From: Clostridiaceae bacterium
GTDB taxonomy: Bacteria > Bacillota > Clostridia > Oscillospirales > Acutalibacteraceae
NCBI GenBank assembly: GCA_021769555.1
Contig: JAETSR010000005.1
Span: forward strand, 117,850-181,849
Direction: 5' to 3'
Length of the DNA stretch: 64,000 nt
Shown here: in pieces, positions 7,253-15,890 of the stretch
How positions within the stretch are numbered: position 1 is the stretch's first letter
Layout of the letters: each line of letters opens with the position of its first letter
The notes under the pieces: generated by a model
Database searches by the model: none
Seen by the model: only the letters and a program-made list of their open reading frames with translations
What the model was told of the DNA's origin: nothing
Program-made: the position numbers and the translations under genes

Positions 7253-8047
7253 TCACTGCACCCCGCACATGGTGATGATTTTCCTCGGGCATGCCTCGGC
7301 GCACTTGCCGCAGCCGGTGCACTTCTCCGGGTCCACCGCGGCAAGGCCGTTCGCTACGGTTACTGCCCCCGCCTCGCAGGTCTTCTGGCACTTCATGCAG
7401 CCTATGCAGCCCACCTTGCAGCTCTGCATGGTGTCCCTGCCCTTATCGCAGCTTGAGCAGCGCACCACAGCCATCTTCTTCACCGGGGCCAGCTTAATGA
7501 GCCCCTTGGGGCAGGCCTTCTCGCATTTGCCGCAGGCCACGCACTTCTCCTCATCTATCACCGCCACGCCGTTGCATATCTTTATGGCCCCATAGTCGCA
7601 GACCTTCAGGCAGTCCCCAAGGCCCAGGCACCCGAAGCGGCAGCTGGACGTGCCTCCATTGAGAAGGGAGGCGGCGGTGCAGCTCTCAAGGCCGTCGTAC
7701 TCCATCTTCTCCGTGGTATTGTCAGAGCTCCCCATGCAGCGCACGAAAGCGGCCTTTCGCTCCATCTCCACGTCGCCGGAGCCCAGTATCTCCCCACATT
7801 TCTTTGCCACATCAGCGCCCCCCGGCGAACAGAGCCCTGGCACGGCCTCCCCCTTCGCCATGGCCGCCGCGTAGCCGGGACAGCCCGAGTACCCGCAGGC
7901 CCCGCAGTTCGCCCCGGGGAGTATGGCCTCCAAAGCCTCGGCCCGCTCGTCCTTGGGCACGGCCATCACCACGGAGGCCACAGCAAGAATGACCCCCGCG
8001 AGCAGCCCGATTATCCCCACAATCATAATTGGTGTGAGCATTTCCAT
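7253..8047 (-). CDS. rnfB: Electron transport complex subunit RnfB
   Basis: 264 residues. An N-terminal membrane helix (about 7-29) is followed by the RnfB Fe-S motif ANCGACGYSGCPGYA, a Cys-rich stretch with GCLGLGDC, and then ferredoxin-type cluster motifs CVACGKCEKACP, CIGCMKCQKTC and CTGCGKCAEACP. RnfB takes electrons from reduced ferredoxin and passes them into the membrane complex that pumps Na+ or H+ and reduces NAD+. It is separated from rnfA by a lipoprotein gene, although both lie on the same strand. A GGAAAGGA ribosome site is upstream; ATG at 8041 is an alternative start. Confidence 0.95.
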   Translation of the reverse strand: MEMLTPIMIVGIIGLLAGVILAVASVVMAVPKDERAEALEAILPGANCGACGYSGCPGYAAAMAKGEAVPGLCSPGGADVAKKCGEILGSGDVEMERKAAFVRCMGSSDNTTEKMEYDGLESCTAASLLNGGTSSCRFGCLGLGDCLKVCDYGAIKICNGVAVIDEEKCVACGKCEKACPKGLIKLAPVKKMAVVRCSSCDKGRDTMQSCKVGCIGCMKCQKTCEAGAVTVANGLAAVDPEKCTGCGKCAEACPRKIITMCGVQ

Positions 8048-8099
8048 TTTTGTAACAGTCCTTTCCGGGGGCTATGGCCCCATGTGAATATTATTTCTT

Positions 8100-9443
8100 T
8101 TAGGATTCCGCGAGCATCATCTCAACCGTCCTATAAGTCTTCTCTATGAGCTTCTCCCGCTCCTCATCGGTCTCGGCCTGCATGTACAAGTCGTAGAGCT
8201 CGGTGAGCTCGTGGTGCACGGGGGTGAAGAAGTCCACGGCGTTTATCTGCTTTATGAGGTCTTGGAGCTGGTTATAGTTGTATTCGGTGAGGCCCCAGCG
8301 TTCTGCGTGTCTGCCCCCAATCTCAAAAGGCGCAAAGATTTTTTCCTTTTTTGCCATCAGCTCCATATGCACTGGCGCGCCTCTGTCCCAGGAGCACAGC
8401 TCCGAGTCCTTCTGCACGTCCCTGCTCATTAGCAGCTCCAGTATCCGAAAGGCCCCCTCGGGCGCTTTGGAGTTGATGTTCACGGCCCCGAAGGTGGTGA
8501 TATAGGCCGTCGCGCCGCCGTCGCGGTTGTACTGGGGGATAAGCACGCTGTCCGGGTCATACTGGGAGAAAAGCCCGGCGTTTATGCGTCCGAATGATAC
8601 CGAACTGTATTGGCCCAGGCTCTCCGAAAGCTCCTTGGTACGGCGCTTCCTATTAGCTCTCAGGCCCTCCAGATGGGCCTGAAGCTCTTCTCTTGTAAAG
8701 GCGGGCTTGTCGTTTTCATAGTCGGCAACCATGCCCAGGCTGTCGTCAAAATTGTGGGACCATGTGGCAAGTATTATCCCGGGGTCTTCACTTTGGAGCA
8801 TTTCCTCAAAGGTCATGGGCAGATTTTCCGGCAGGGTATAGCTCTCCGCATCAAAGCGGGTAAAGTTCATCGTCCAGCTTATCGGGAGTATCAGCTGTCC
8901 CTCCTGGTTCCTTCCAGCCTCCATTATCTGAGGGTACAGCTTGTCCCACTCCATATACTGGGCATTTTTGATATAGTCGTCCAATGGTAGGAACATGCGC
9001 CGGTTCATCAATGCCTTCGGGTACTGGAAAAGCCCCTCTTCCCGTTCTCTTGGCGGCAGCAGGTCCGGGTCAGCGGCCCGGGGGCTCCTGCACAAAAACA
9101 AGTCCGGCCCCTCCCCGGCCATCATCTCAACTCTAATATGGTCCAGGGCAGTCTCTCTTTCCTTGCCAACGCCCGGCACGGCCTCCACCACCAGCTTATA
9201 GCTCTCCTTGAGCTCCGGGGCGTACTCATGCACAATGTCCGTGAGCTTTGAGGCGCTCTGCCCCTGTGAGCCAATGTCCAAGTCCATACACACCGTCACC
9301 GTAGGCCGCTCCGGCTTCTCAGCCTTCCCCGCGTCGCTCACGGCTTCTGAGCTCTCCCCGCCGCTTTTGCACCCGGCGAGGGCCAGCAGGAGCAGGGCTA
9401 TAACCAGTATTGTAATTCTTCTAAATGTATTTCTATTCTTCAT
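8100..9443 (-). CDS. Extracellular solute-binding-protein-like lipoprotein inside the rnf cluster
   Basis: 447 residues. The signal peptide ends in the lipobox LALAGC (Cys25), so the mature protein should be lipid-anchored outside the membrane. The body resembles family 1 solute-binding proteins of ABC importers: PDLFLCRSPRAADPDLLPP, LPLDDYIKNA, and INSKAPEGAFRILELLMS near the C-terminus. No permease or ATPase gene is nearby, so the ligand and any transporter are unknown. AAGGAGG lies 7 bases before the ATG. It is inserted between rnfA and rnfB, with 114 bases upstream and 52 downstream. An AT-rich segment with TATAGT upstream might be its own promoter, but I see no convincing -35. Confidence 0.8.
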   Translation of the reverse strand: MKNRNTFRRITILVIALLLLALAGCKSGGESSEAVSDAGKAEKPERPTVTVCMDLDIGSQGQSASKLTDIVHEYAPELKESYKLVVEAVPGVGKERETALDHIRVEMMAGEGPDLFLCRSPRAADPDLLPPREREEGLFQYPKALMNRRMFLPLDDYIKNAQYMEWDKLYPQIMEAGRNQEGQLILPISWTMNFTRFDAESYTLPENLPMTFEEMLQSEDPGIILATWSHNFDDSLGMVADYENDKPAFTREELQAHLEGLRANRKRRTKELSESLGQYSSVSFGRINAGLFSQYDPDSVLIPQYNRDGGATAYITTFGAVNINSKAPEGAFRILELLMSRDVQKDSELCSWDRGAPVHMELMAKKEKIFAPFEIGGRHAERWGLTEYNYNQLQDLIKQINAVDFFTPVHHELTELYDLYMQAETDEEREKLIEKTYRTVEMMLAES

Positions 9444-9557
9444 GATTCAGCCTCCTTATATTTAGGCAAAGCTATGGCATTTTGCCTTTATACTATATAA
9501 GAAGACCTTATTTGGAGATTTGGTTGCAAAAAAGCTTAAAATTATTTCAAAAGCTCA

Positions 9558-10178
9558 TTATCCTGCCAGTCTGTCCACGACTCCGTTGAACCCAAGGAAG
9601 GACACAGCCACTAAGCTCGCCGCCACCAGGGTGATGGGCAGGCCCCGGAAGGTCTCGGGAATGTCACAGTCCTCCAATCTCTCCCGCACGCCGGCGAAAA
9701 GGAGCATGGCCACTAAGAAGCCCACCCCGGAGCCGAAGGCGTTCACCAAGGACTGGACAAAGCCGAAGCTGGGGTCAGCCGCGCCCTTTTCCAGCACCAG
9801 CATCGTCACGCCCAGCACGGCACAGTTGGTGGTGATAAGGGGCAGGTATATGCCCAGGGAGTTGTAGAGAGGGGGCATATACTTGTGCAGGGCGGTCTCA
9901 AGGAGCTGTACAAGGGCGGCTATCACCAGGATGAACACCAGGGTCTGCAAATACTCGAGGCCCTGGGGCACCAGGATATAGGTGTACAGCGGCCAGGTTA
10001 CGGCGGTTGCTATCACCATGACTACCGTCACCGCGCAGCTCATACCGAAGGCCGTGTCCAGCTTCTTTGAGACGCCTAAAAACGGGCAGATACCCAGGAA
10101 TTTGTTTAAGACGTAGTTCTCCGTGAGTATGGCGGCTAAGAATATGGCCACCAGAGAGCGAATCATTTGCGCGTCCAT
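9558..10178 (-). CDS. rnfA: Electron transport complex subunit RnfA
   Basis: 206 residues, a six-helix integral membrane protein. Family landmarks are ILTENYVLNKFLGICPFLGV near the start and LPLITTNCAVLGV in the middle. Together with RnfE it forms the membrane core; each contributes conserved Cys residues to a cluster within the membrane. The start at 10178 shares one base with the rnfE stop (TAATG), so translation is coupled. It is slightly longer than the ~192 residues usual for RnfA, through a short C-terminal tail. Confidence 0.96.
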   Translation of the reverse strand: MDAQMIRSLVAIFLAAILTENYVLNKFLGICPFLGVSKKLDTAFGMSCAVTVVMVIATAVTWPLYTYILVPQGLEYLQTLVFILVIAALVQLLETALHKYMPPLYNSLGIYLPLITTNCAVLGVTMLVLEKGAADPSFGFVQSLVNAFGSGVGFLVAMLLFAGVRERLEDCDIPETFRGLPITLVAASLVAVSFLGFNGVVDRLAG

Positions 10179-10858
10179 TATTTACCCTCCTTCTCGGTTA
10201 TCTTAGAGCACGAGGCCGCCAGAGGGCAGCTCGCGCAGCCGGTGGACTCCGGGGCCTTCCCCTCCTTGGAGAGCTTGCCCGAGAGGGCTATGAGCATACC
10301 GAACACGAAGAAGCCCCCGGGAGGCAGCAAGAAGATGATTATGGGCTCCATGAACCCGGAGAGTATGGGTATGCCGAAGACCGTCCCCGCGCCTAACAGC
10401 TCACGGATAATTCCCATGGCGAGCATGGCGGCGGTGAAGCCCACGCCCATGCCCAGGCCGTCTATAATAGACGGCAGTATCTTATTCTTGCTGGCGAACA
10501 TCTCCGCACGGCCCAGGATTATGCAGTTCACCACGATAAGGGGCAGGAAAACGCCCAGAGCCGTGTCCAGCGCCGGGGAGAAGGCCTTTATGAACATCTG
10601 CACTATGGTGACGAATCCGGCGATAATGGTGATAAACGCCGGTATGCGCACCTTATTGGGTATCACGTTGCGAAGTAAGGAGATGACCGCGTTGGAGCAG
10701 ACCAGCACGAAGGTTGTGGCCGCGCCCATGCCGATAGCGTTGCTCGCAGCCGTAGTCACCGCCAGTGTGGCACAGCACCCCAGCACCAGTCTCAGCACCG
10801 GGTTCTCCTTGATGATACCCTTGGTAAATTCCTGTAAAAGGCTCTTTTTTCCGTCCAT
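10178..10858 (-). CDS. rnfE: Electron transport complex subunit RnfE
   Basis: 226 residues, a paralogue of RnfA with about six membrane helices: LRLVLGCCATLAVTTAA, LIVVNCIILGRAE and LPPGGFFVFGMLIAL. After the last helix there is a soluble tail of ~30 residues with three cysteines, C208, C211 and C217 (CASCPLAASC). This tail goes beyond the core fold and might hold metal or form disulfides; I believe similar tails occur in clostridial RnfE. It lies two bases after the rnfG stop. Confidence 0.95.
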   Translation of the reverse strand: MDGKKSLLQEFTKGIIKENPVLRLVLGCCATLAVTTAASNAIGMGAATTFVLVCSNAVISLLRNVIPNKVRIPAFITIIAGFVTIVQMFIKAFSPALDTALGVFLPLIVVNCIILGRAEMFASKNKILPSIIDGLGMGVGFTAAMLAMGIIRELLGAGTVFGIPILSGFMEPIIIFLLPPGGFFVFGMLIALSGKLSKEGKAPESTGCASCPLAASCSKITEKEGK

Positions 10859-10860
10859 TT

Positions 10861-11430
10861 TTAGTTGCCTCCTTCCGAAGCGTAGGCGCTCTGGTACTGC
10901 TCGATGGCCGAGTTCACGGCGTTGGTGACGGCGGTGCTGGTGATGGTGGCCCCGGTCATGGCCTGTATCTCCCCCTCATTGGGGGCCTGGAACTTCACGA
11001 CCTTTATGCCGCCAACATTATTTGCAACAGGCTGTTTGTACTGCTCCCGGAAGTCCTCCTTCTCGGCGTTGGCCCCAAGGCCGGGGGTCTCGCTGTGGCT
11101 GAGTATCACCACGCCGGTGATATTTCCCTCGGTGCTTATGCCGGTCATGACCTTCACCGTACCGCCGTAGCCCTTGCCCTCGGTCTCGAAGACGTAGCCC
11201 ACAGAATTGCCGCTGCCGTCTATGCCCACATAGTGGCCGTCTTTCTCCTCGAAGGTCTCGGCGCCGGGCAGCACCACCATCCGGGACTCCTCGGCCTTCT
11301 GGGCCGCCGCCTCGGCTATCCTGTCCCGGGTGAGCAGATTTGTCCCCGCCAGGGCCGCCGAAACCAAGATACATATCACCAAAAGGACGGCCGCCGGGGC
11401 CAAAACTGATTTAGCGTTCAAGCCGTTCAT
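10861..11430 (-). CDS. rnfG: Electron transport complex subunit RnfG
   Basis: 189 residues. One N-terminal membrane helix (about 10-30) is followed by an extracytoplasmic FMN-binding domain. The covalent flavin site is the Thr of MTGATITSTAV near residue 164, matching the family S/T-GAT motif, and SETPGLGANAE is also characteristic. RnfG relays electrons through a covalently bound FMN on the outer face. Its start overlaps the rnfD stop (ATGA). Confidence 0.95.
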   Translation of the reverse strand: MNGLNAKSVLAPAAVLLVICILVSAALAGTNLLTRDRIAEAAAQKAEESRMVVLPGAETFEEKDGHYVGIDGSGNSVGYVFETEGKGYGGTVKVMTGISTEGNITGVVILSHSETPGLGANAEKEDFREQYKQPVANNVGGIKVVKFQAPNEGEIQAMTGATITSTAVTNAVNSAIEQYQSAYASEGGN

Positions 11431-12392
11431 GCCGCTCCCTCCTTCTTCTTTTTCTCCTTAGGGCTCCCGAAGGACGCGGGCTTCACATAGCGCTCGATAA
11501 GGGGAGTTAAGATGTTCATGAGCACTATGGAGTAGCTGACGCCCTCTGGCAGCGAGCCGAACTCCCTTATGATAATCGTCAGCAGTCCGCACCCGATGGC
11601 GAAGACTATCCTAGCCTTAAAGTACAGGGGGCTGGTGGTATAGTCCGTGGCCATGAAGAACGCGCCCAGCATTAAGCCGCCCGCCAACAGGTCAAACAGC
11701 GGGTCCCGCCCGAGTACAGCCGAGAACACCGCCACTGTGGCAAGATATGTAACGGGTATCACCGGGCTTATCACATTGCGCACAATAAGGTACAGCCCGC
11801 CGATTAAAATAGCCAGGGCGCAGGTCTCCCCCAGACACCCGCCGTGGGTGCCCAGCAGCAGCTGCATATAGTCCGGGGCGCTGTTGGGGGAGTTTACATA
11901 CATCTGCCCGGAGAGGGGCGTGGCGGTAGTCACGGCGTCAGCGGTGGCTCCGTAGTCAAAGGCCGCCGCCCAATGGGTCATGCGGGCGGGGAAGGAGTTC
12001 ATGAGGACTATCCGGGCGGTTAGGGCCGGGTTCACGAAGTTCTGCCCAATGCCGCCGAACATCTGCTTTACCACCACTATGGCTATAACTCCCCCAAAGG
12101 CCGCTATCAGCGGGTTTATAGTCACAGGCAGGTTCAGGGCCAATAGGAGCCCTGTCACCACACAGCTCAAGTCCATGACGGTCTGAGGCCGCTTCATCAC
12201 CCTGCGGGAGAGGTATTCGCTTGCAACACAGCTCGCCACGCACACGGCTATCACCAGAAACGCCCTTGGCCCGAAGATGATTATGGAGGCAACGGCCGCG
12301 GGCATGAGGCCGATTATCACGTCCAGCATAATATTCTGAGTGGTCTTCCTGCCGTTAAAATGCGGGGAAGACGATACTATAAGCTTATCCAT
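11427..12392 (-). CDS. rnfD: Electron transport complex subunit RnfD
   Basis: 321 residues, a polytopic membrane protein of the NqrB/RnfD family. The phrase GGIGQNFVNPAL and the flavin-attachment segment DAVTTATPLSG are both typical; RnfD carries a covalent FMN on a Thr. It probably forms part of the ion path. It begins directly at the end of rnfC (stop of rnfC at 12393) and overlaps rnfG by four bases. Confidence 0.95.
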   Translation of the reverse strand: MDKLIVSSSPHFNGRKTTQNIMLDVIIGLMPAAVASIIIFGPRAFLVIAVCVASCVASEYLSRRVMKRPQTVMDLSCVVTGLLLALNLPVTINPLIAAFGGVIAIVVVKQMFGGIGQNFVNPALTARIVLMNSFPARMTHWAAAFDYGATADAVTTATPLSGQMYVNSPNSAPDYMQLLLGTHGGCLGETCALAILIGGLYLIVRNVISPVIPVTYLATVAVFSAVLGRDPLFDLLAGGLMLGAFFMATDYTTSPLYFKARIVFAIGCGLLTIIIREFGSLPEGVSYSIVLMNILTPLIERYVKPASFGSPKEKKKKEGAA

Positions 12393-13745
12393 TTACTTTT
12401 TCCCTGCCTTTCTCACATAGGCCTTGCCCAGCCGGATACTCTGCACCAGCCGCCGCCCCGCCGGGCAGGAGAAGGCGCAGCACCCGCACTCCATGCAGGT
12501 CATCACGTCCAGCTCCAACAGGGCCTCAACGTCCTTCTTATTTGCGGCCTTCTCAAGCTTCGTGGGCATAAGGTTCATGGGGCACGCCGCCACGCACCGG
12601 CCGCAGCGTATGCAGTCGGTGGTCTCGTACATCTTGGCTTCATTCTCGTCAAACGCTAAGATAGCGTTGTTTTGCTTCAAAATGGGCAGCTCGTCCCCGG
12701 CGATGGCAATGCCCATCATGGGCCCGCCCATGAGCATTTTCCTGGGCTTGGACTTATATCCCCCGCAGAACTCTATCACGTCCTTAATAGGCGTGCCTAT
12801 GGGCACTATCACGTTCTGGGGCTCCTTTATGGCCGAGCCGTCGATGGTGACGCGCTTTTTTGTAAGGGGCATGCCAGTGCGCATATAGCTTGCCAAGAAC
12901 GACACCGAGGCTATGTTCATCACCAGGCACCCAACGTCCGCGGGCAGCCCTCCCGCCGGGACCTTCCTGCCGGTGCAGGCCTGTACCAGCACCTTCTCAG
13001 CCCCCTGGGGGTACCGGCTCTTTAACGTGAGCACCCTAACCTCGTCCTCCGGGTCCATCTGAGGGTTATCAGCTATCCGGTGCAGCTCGGCAATAACGTC
13101 GGGCTTATTGTCCTCAACGGCGATAAGCACCCGGTGCACGTCTAAAATCTCCTTGACCTTATACACCCCCTCAAGGACATTCTTTCCGTTTTCAAGGGCC
13201 TCCCTATGGTCGGAGGTAACATAGGGCTCGCACTCGGCCACGTTGATGATGAGGGTGTCAATGCTCTTTCCCTCAGGCACGTTCAGCTTTACATGGGCCG
13301 GGAAGCCCGCTCCCCCAAGGCCCACAAGCCCCGAGGCCCGCGCCGCCTCAGCCAGGGCCTTCTTGTCCTTAACAGGCTCCGGGGGCTTTATGCCGGGGTC
13401 CGGCTCCATGAGCCCGTCGGAGTCTATCACCACCGCCTCCACAGGCCTGTCCCCCGTGAGCATAATGCTGCGTATCTCCGCCACAGTGCCCGACACCGAG
13501 GCGTGTATGGGGGCGCTCACATAGCCCTCGCTGTCCCCCACTACCTGGCCGAGATACACATGGTCCCCCTTCTTCACCACCGGCTTGCAGGGCGCGCCGA
13601 TATGCTGCTGCATGGGCAGTATCACCCGCTGCGGCGGGGGCATGGTCTTCGACGGCTCGCCCCAGGTGTTTTTATGGTGCGGCACCGGCGCGCCGCCGTG
13701 GGTCCTGAAGGGACGCTTGGGGAAAAGGTCATGTTGTTCCTGCAT
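12393..13745 (-). CDS. rnfC: Electron transport complex subunit RnfC
   Basis: 450 residues. The N-terminal RnfC barrel-sandwich domain (GAPCKPVVKKGDHVYLGQVV) is followed by a flavin/NADH-binding Complex1-51K-like region with GLGGAGFPAHVKL, an SLBB segment, and two 4Fe-4S motifs CIRCGRCVAACP and CMECGCCAFSCPAG. RnfC is the peripheral NAD(H)-reacting subunit. I place the start at 13745 because GAAAGGAAC lies about 10 bases upstream; a longer frame to 13796 lacks a ribosome site. It is the first gene of the operon, with a sigma-A promoter about 55 bases upstream. Confidence 0.95.
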   Translation of the reverse strand: MQEQHDLFPKRPFRTHGGAPVPHHKNTWGEPSKTMPPPQRVILPMQQHIGAPCKPVVKKGDHVYLGQVVGDSEGYVSAPIHASVSGTVAEIRSIMLTGDRPVEAVVIDSDGLMEPDPGIKPPEPVKDKKALAEAARASGLVGLGGAGFPAHVKLNVPEGKSIDTLIINVAECEPYVTSDHREALENGKNVLEGVYKVKEILDVHRVLIAVEDNKPDVIAELHRIADNPQMDPEDEVRVLTLKSRYPQGAEKVLVQACTGRKVPAGGLPADVGCLVMNIASVSFLASYMRTGMPLTKKRVTIDGSAIKEPQNVIVPIGTPIKDVIEFCGGYKSKPRKMLMGGPMMGIAIAGDELPILKQNNAILAFDENEAKMYETTDCIRCGRCVAACPMNLMPTKLEKAANKKDVEALLELDVMTCMECGCCAFSCPAGRRLVQSIRLGKAYVRKAGKK

Positions 13746-13800
13746 AAAATCCACGTTCCTTTCGTCCGTAGTATTTCGTTCGCAAAAAATTAACAATTTT

Positions 13801-13829
13801 ATTTTACCTCAAAACCGGATTTTCTGCAA
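13801..13829 (-). promoter_or_regulatory. rnfC: Promoter of the rnf operon
   Basis: On the minus strand TTGCAG-17 bp-TAAAAT, about 55 bases upstream of the rnfC start. The leader between is AT-rich (AAATTGTTAATTTTTTGC), with no riboswitch-like fold that I can recognise. Confidence 0.7.
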
Positions 13830-13896
13830 CAATAAATCCAAGTTTTTCCTGCAAAATCTCCGGAAAAACAGATAAAAGCGCCGTATCGGAAGAAAC

Positions 13897-13925
13897 TTGC
13901 CTCCCGGCGGGCGGTATGGTATAAT
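13897..13925 (+). promoter_or_regulatory. Promoter of the CPBP protease gene
   Basis: TTGCCT-17 bp-TATAAT, ending 41 bases before the ATG at 13967 and divergent from the rnf promoter. Confidence 0.75.
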
Positions 13926-13966
13926 CAGCTTGGCGGCAAATTGAGATTTGGGGGAGGCGTCTGTAC

Positions 13967-14851
13967 ATGCGGGGAATTTCAAAATATAAGTCAAGGTATT
14001 TGTGCGTTACAATATTTATAATTTGTTTGTTAGCAAGATTTGCTGAGTACCTGCTGATTGAAACAGACAAAACCGTTATTGGGGAAAATGTACTTCATAA
14101 AGTCCTTGGAATTATTATATTGGCAGCTGTGCTAAAAAGCCTGAATTTAAAATGGAGCGATATTGGTTTCAAAAGAAGCGGCTTTTTGAGCGGTATATTA
14201 AAGGGCTTGTTACTGGGAGGCGTCTGCTTTGCCATTTCATACGGGCTGGAACTGGCGGTCCTGGCCCTGACAGGCAATCCTGCGCGCCTTGAAATATATA
14301 TCAGCAGTTTCTCTTTAACAGGTTCCCCGGTTAAGAATACAGGCCTTGCTTTCTTTGTGCTGTGCGTGTTATTCAATATAGTAAATGTATGGATGGAGGA
14401 GGGCATTTTCCGTGGGCTGTTTATAAAACTGCTCTCTGAAGAAAAGGGCTTTATGGGAGCAAATTTCCTCGCGGCCTTTCTGTTCGGAGTCTGGCACATT
14501 GCAATGCCCCTGAGAAGCTTCATTGACGGCGGGATGTCATTCCCCTCAATGGTTTTTATGGGTATCGGATATATTATCCTTGCCGGAATCATGGGCGTTA
14601 AGTGGGGGCTCCTCTACCGCATGTCAGGAAATATATGGATAGGCCTTGGGGACCATCTCTTAAATAATACCGTGGCCACAAATATGCTGCATGTGGTCTC
14701 CCAAAGCGGCGCGGACGAATTGCAGATTATAAGGGTCATGGCGGCCCAGATTATTTCCTTTGCGGTCGTGGGGGTGATTTATTATTACATAACAAAGAGG
14801 ATGAACAGGCAGATTTCAGCCCGTCAAAATTTGAAAGGAGGCAGAAGATGA
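13967..14851 (+). CDS. CPBP family intramembrane metalloprotease
   Basis: 294 residues with about eight membrane helices. The CPBP (Abi/Rce1-like) motifs are visible: EEGIFRG with E144/E145 and R149, FGVWHIAMP with H177, and DHLLNN toward the C-terminus. These glutamates and histidines form the metal site of CAAX-type proteases. Bacterial members act in bacteriocin maturation, self-immunity or membrane-protein processing; nothing nearby fixes the role. The DNA is clearly AT-richer than its neighbours, with AAA/ATT/TTA-rich codon use, which hints at later acquisition. GGGGGAGG precedes the start. Its end overlaps the next lipoprotein gene by four bases. Confidence 0.88.
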   Translation: MRGISKYKSRYLCVTIFIICLLARFAEYLLIETDKTVIGENVLHKVLGIIILAAVLKSLNLKWSDIGFKRSGFLSGILKGLLLGGVCFAISYGLELAVLALTGNPARLEIYISSFSLTGSPVKNTGLAFFVLCVLFNIVNVWMEEGIFRGLFIKLLSEEKGFMGANFLAAFLFGVWHIAMPLRSFIDGGMSFPSMVFMGIGYIILAGIMGVKWGLLYRMSGNIWIGLGDHLLNNTVATNMLHVVSQSGADELQIIRVMAAQIISFAVVGVIYYYITKRMNRQISARQNLKGGRR

Positions 14852-15162
14852 AGAAGCTCATATGTATAATTACCGCTCTTGCAGCTCTGTTATTGCTTGC
14901 CGCGTGCAGCGGTAAAACGGAGGAGGCCGTTACCTTCCGCGCCACCGTGCTGGAGGTGCGCGAGGGCTGTTACCTTGTGGAGCCTGTTGAGGGGAGCGCG
15001 GAGCTGAAAAGCGCGGACAGGATAACCGTCCCCATAAAAAACGCGGCCCCTTCTCCGGAACCGGAGGCGGGGGATATCCTGGAGATAGAGTATGACGGCC
15101 GAATTGCGGAGTCGTACCCCGCGCAAATCACCACTGTTTACAGCATTAGTGTCATCGGGTAG
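14848..15162 (+). CDS. Small lipoprotein
   Basis: 104 residues with a signal peptide and lipobox LLAAC (Cys20). The mature part is an 84-residue, probably beta-rich domain (FRATVLEVREGCYLVEPVEG; GDILEIEYDGRIAES). This layout resembles small OB-like lipoproteins of the DUF3221 type, but I cannot assign it firmly. Start and stop overlap with the CPBP gene (ATGA) and AAAGGAGG lies upstream, so it is translationally coupled. Its base composition is GC-rich, unlike the genes on either side. Confidence 0.8.
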   Translation: MKKLICIITALAALLLLAACSGKTEEAVTFRATVLEVREGCYLVEPVEGSAELKSADRITVPIKNAAPSPEPEAGDILEIEYDGRIAESYPAQITTVYSISVIG

Positions 15163-15192
15163 TTTGCTGACATAAATTTATGGAGGAAGCAA

Positions 15193-15525
15193 ATGAATAA
15201 CAAGGCCTCAGTATATAAATTCATGAAACTTATTGTGCTAATTTTATATTGCATATCCAGTCTATTTTCCGTTATTACTTTTGTAATCTATCGCTTATAT
15301 TACCCAATAGGAGTAATCTCATTTGAGCACCCGCTCTATACGTTGGCCGGCAAATGCTTAATCCCTCTGGCTGTTATAACTCCCATATTAACAGTTATGC
15401 TCATGTTCTCATATAAGCAGGAATTGGGAAAATACCGCAGATTTAAGTTTCTCGCATATGTCCCCTGGGTTCTTATTTGGGGTGAGTTTGTGCTTTGGTT
15501 CTTATTGCTGGCAGCCGGTTCCTGA
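15193..15525 (+). CDS. Small membrane protein of unknown function
   Basis: 110 residues with three membrane helices, at about 10-32, 52-76 and 88-107. I do not recognise a family. GGAGGAAG lies 5 bases before the ATG. The gene is AT-rich and sits between a lipoprotein and a DUF1801-like gene in the same orientation, probably one transcript from the promoter at 13897. Confidence 0.7.
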   Translation: MNNKASVYKFMKLIVLILYCISSLFSVITFVIYRLYYPIGVISFEHPLYTLAGKCLIPLAVITPILTVMLMFSYKQELGKYRRFKFLAYVPWVLIWGEFVLWFLLLAAGS

Positions 15526-15553
15526 CAGACTTTACTTTACAGGAGGCAGTAAA

Positions 15554-15886
15554 ATGAATGACCAGATAAAAGAATATATAGGCAAATACCCAAGTGAAAT
15601 TATTGATATTTATAACTCATTGCGGGCTCTGATTTTTGACAGCGCCCCATCAGAGCCGCAGGAAACTATGTGGGCCAAACTTCCCAGCTATTATGTCGGT
15701 GAAGCTTTTGTAAGGCTTATCCCATTCAAGGACCATATCAATATTGAAGCAAGCGCCGTGCCGAAATACAGGGAGGCGCTGGCAGGCTTCAAGATAACGC
15801 CCAAGGGGATGCTTCAGGTTTTCTTAAAACAGGATATCCCTGCCGGTGTGTTAAAGAAGATATTTGCAGAAACGTTTACATCATAA
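15554..15886 (+). CDS. DUF1801 family protein
   Basis: 110 residues, a compact soluble domain. The phrases EPQETMWAKLPSYYVGEAFV, FKDHINIEA and ITPKGMLQVFLKQD match the DUF1801 (YdhG-like) fold, which is related to frataxin-like proteins and has no agreed function. AGGAGG precedes the ATG at 15554. It ends the AT-rich block and is followed by a strong terminator. Confidence 0.75.
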   Translation: MNDQIKEYIGKYPSEIIDIYNSLRALIFDSAPSEPQETMWAKLPSYYVGEAFVRLIPFKDHINIEASAVPKYREALAGFKITPKGMLQVFLKQDIPAGVLKKIFAETFTS

Positions 15887-15890
15887 AAGC

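Noticed and set aside
8100-9443. Lipoprotein as an FMN-transferase (ApbE) often linked to rnf
   Set aside because: No ApbE motifs are present; the sequence fits a solute-binding lipoprotein.
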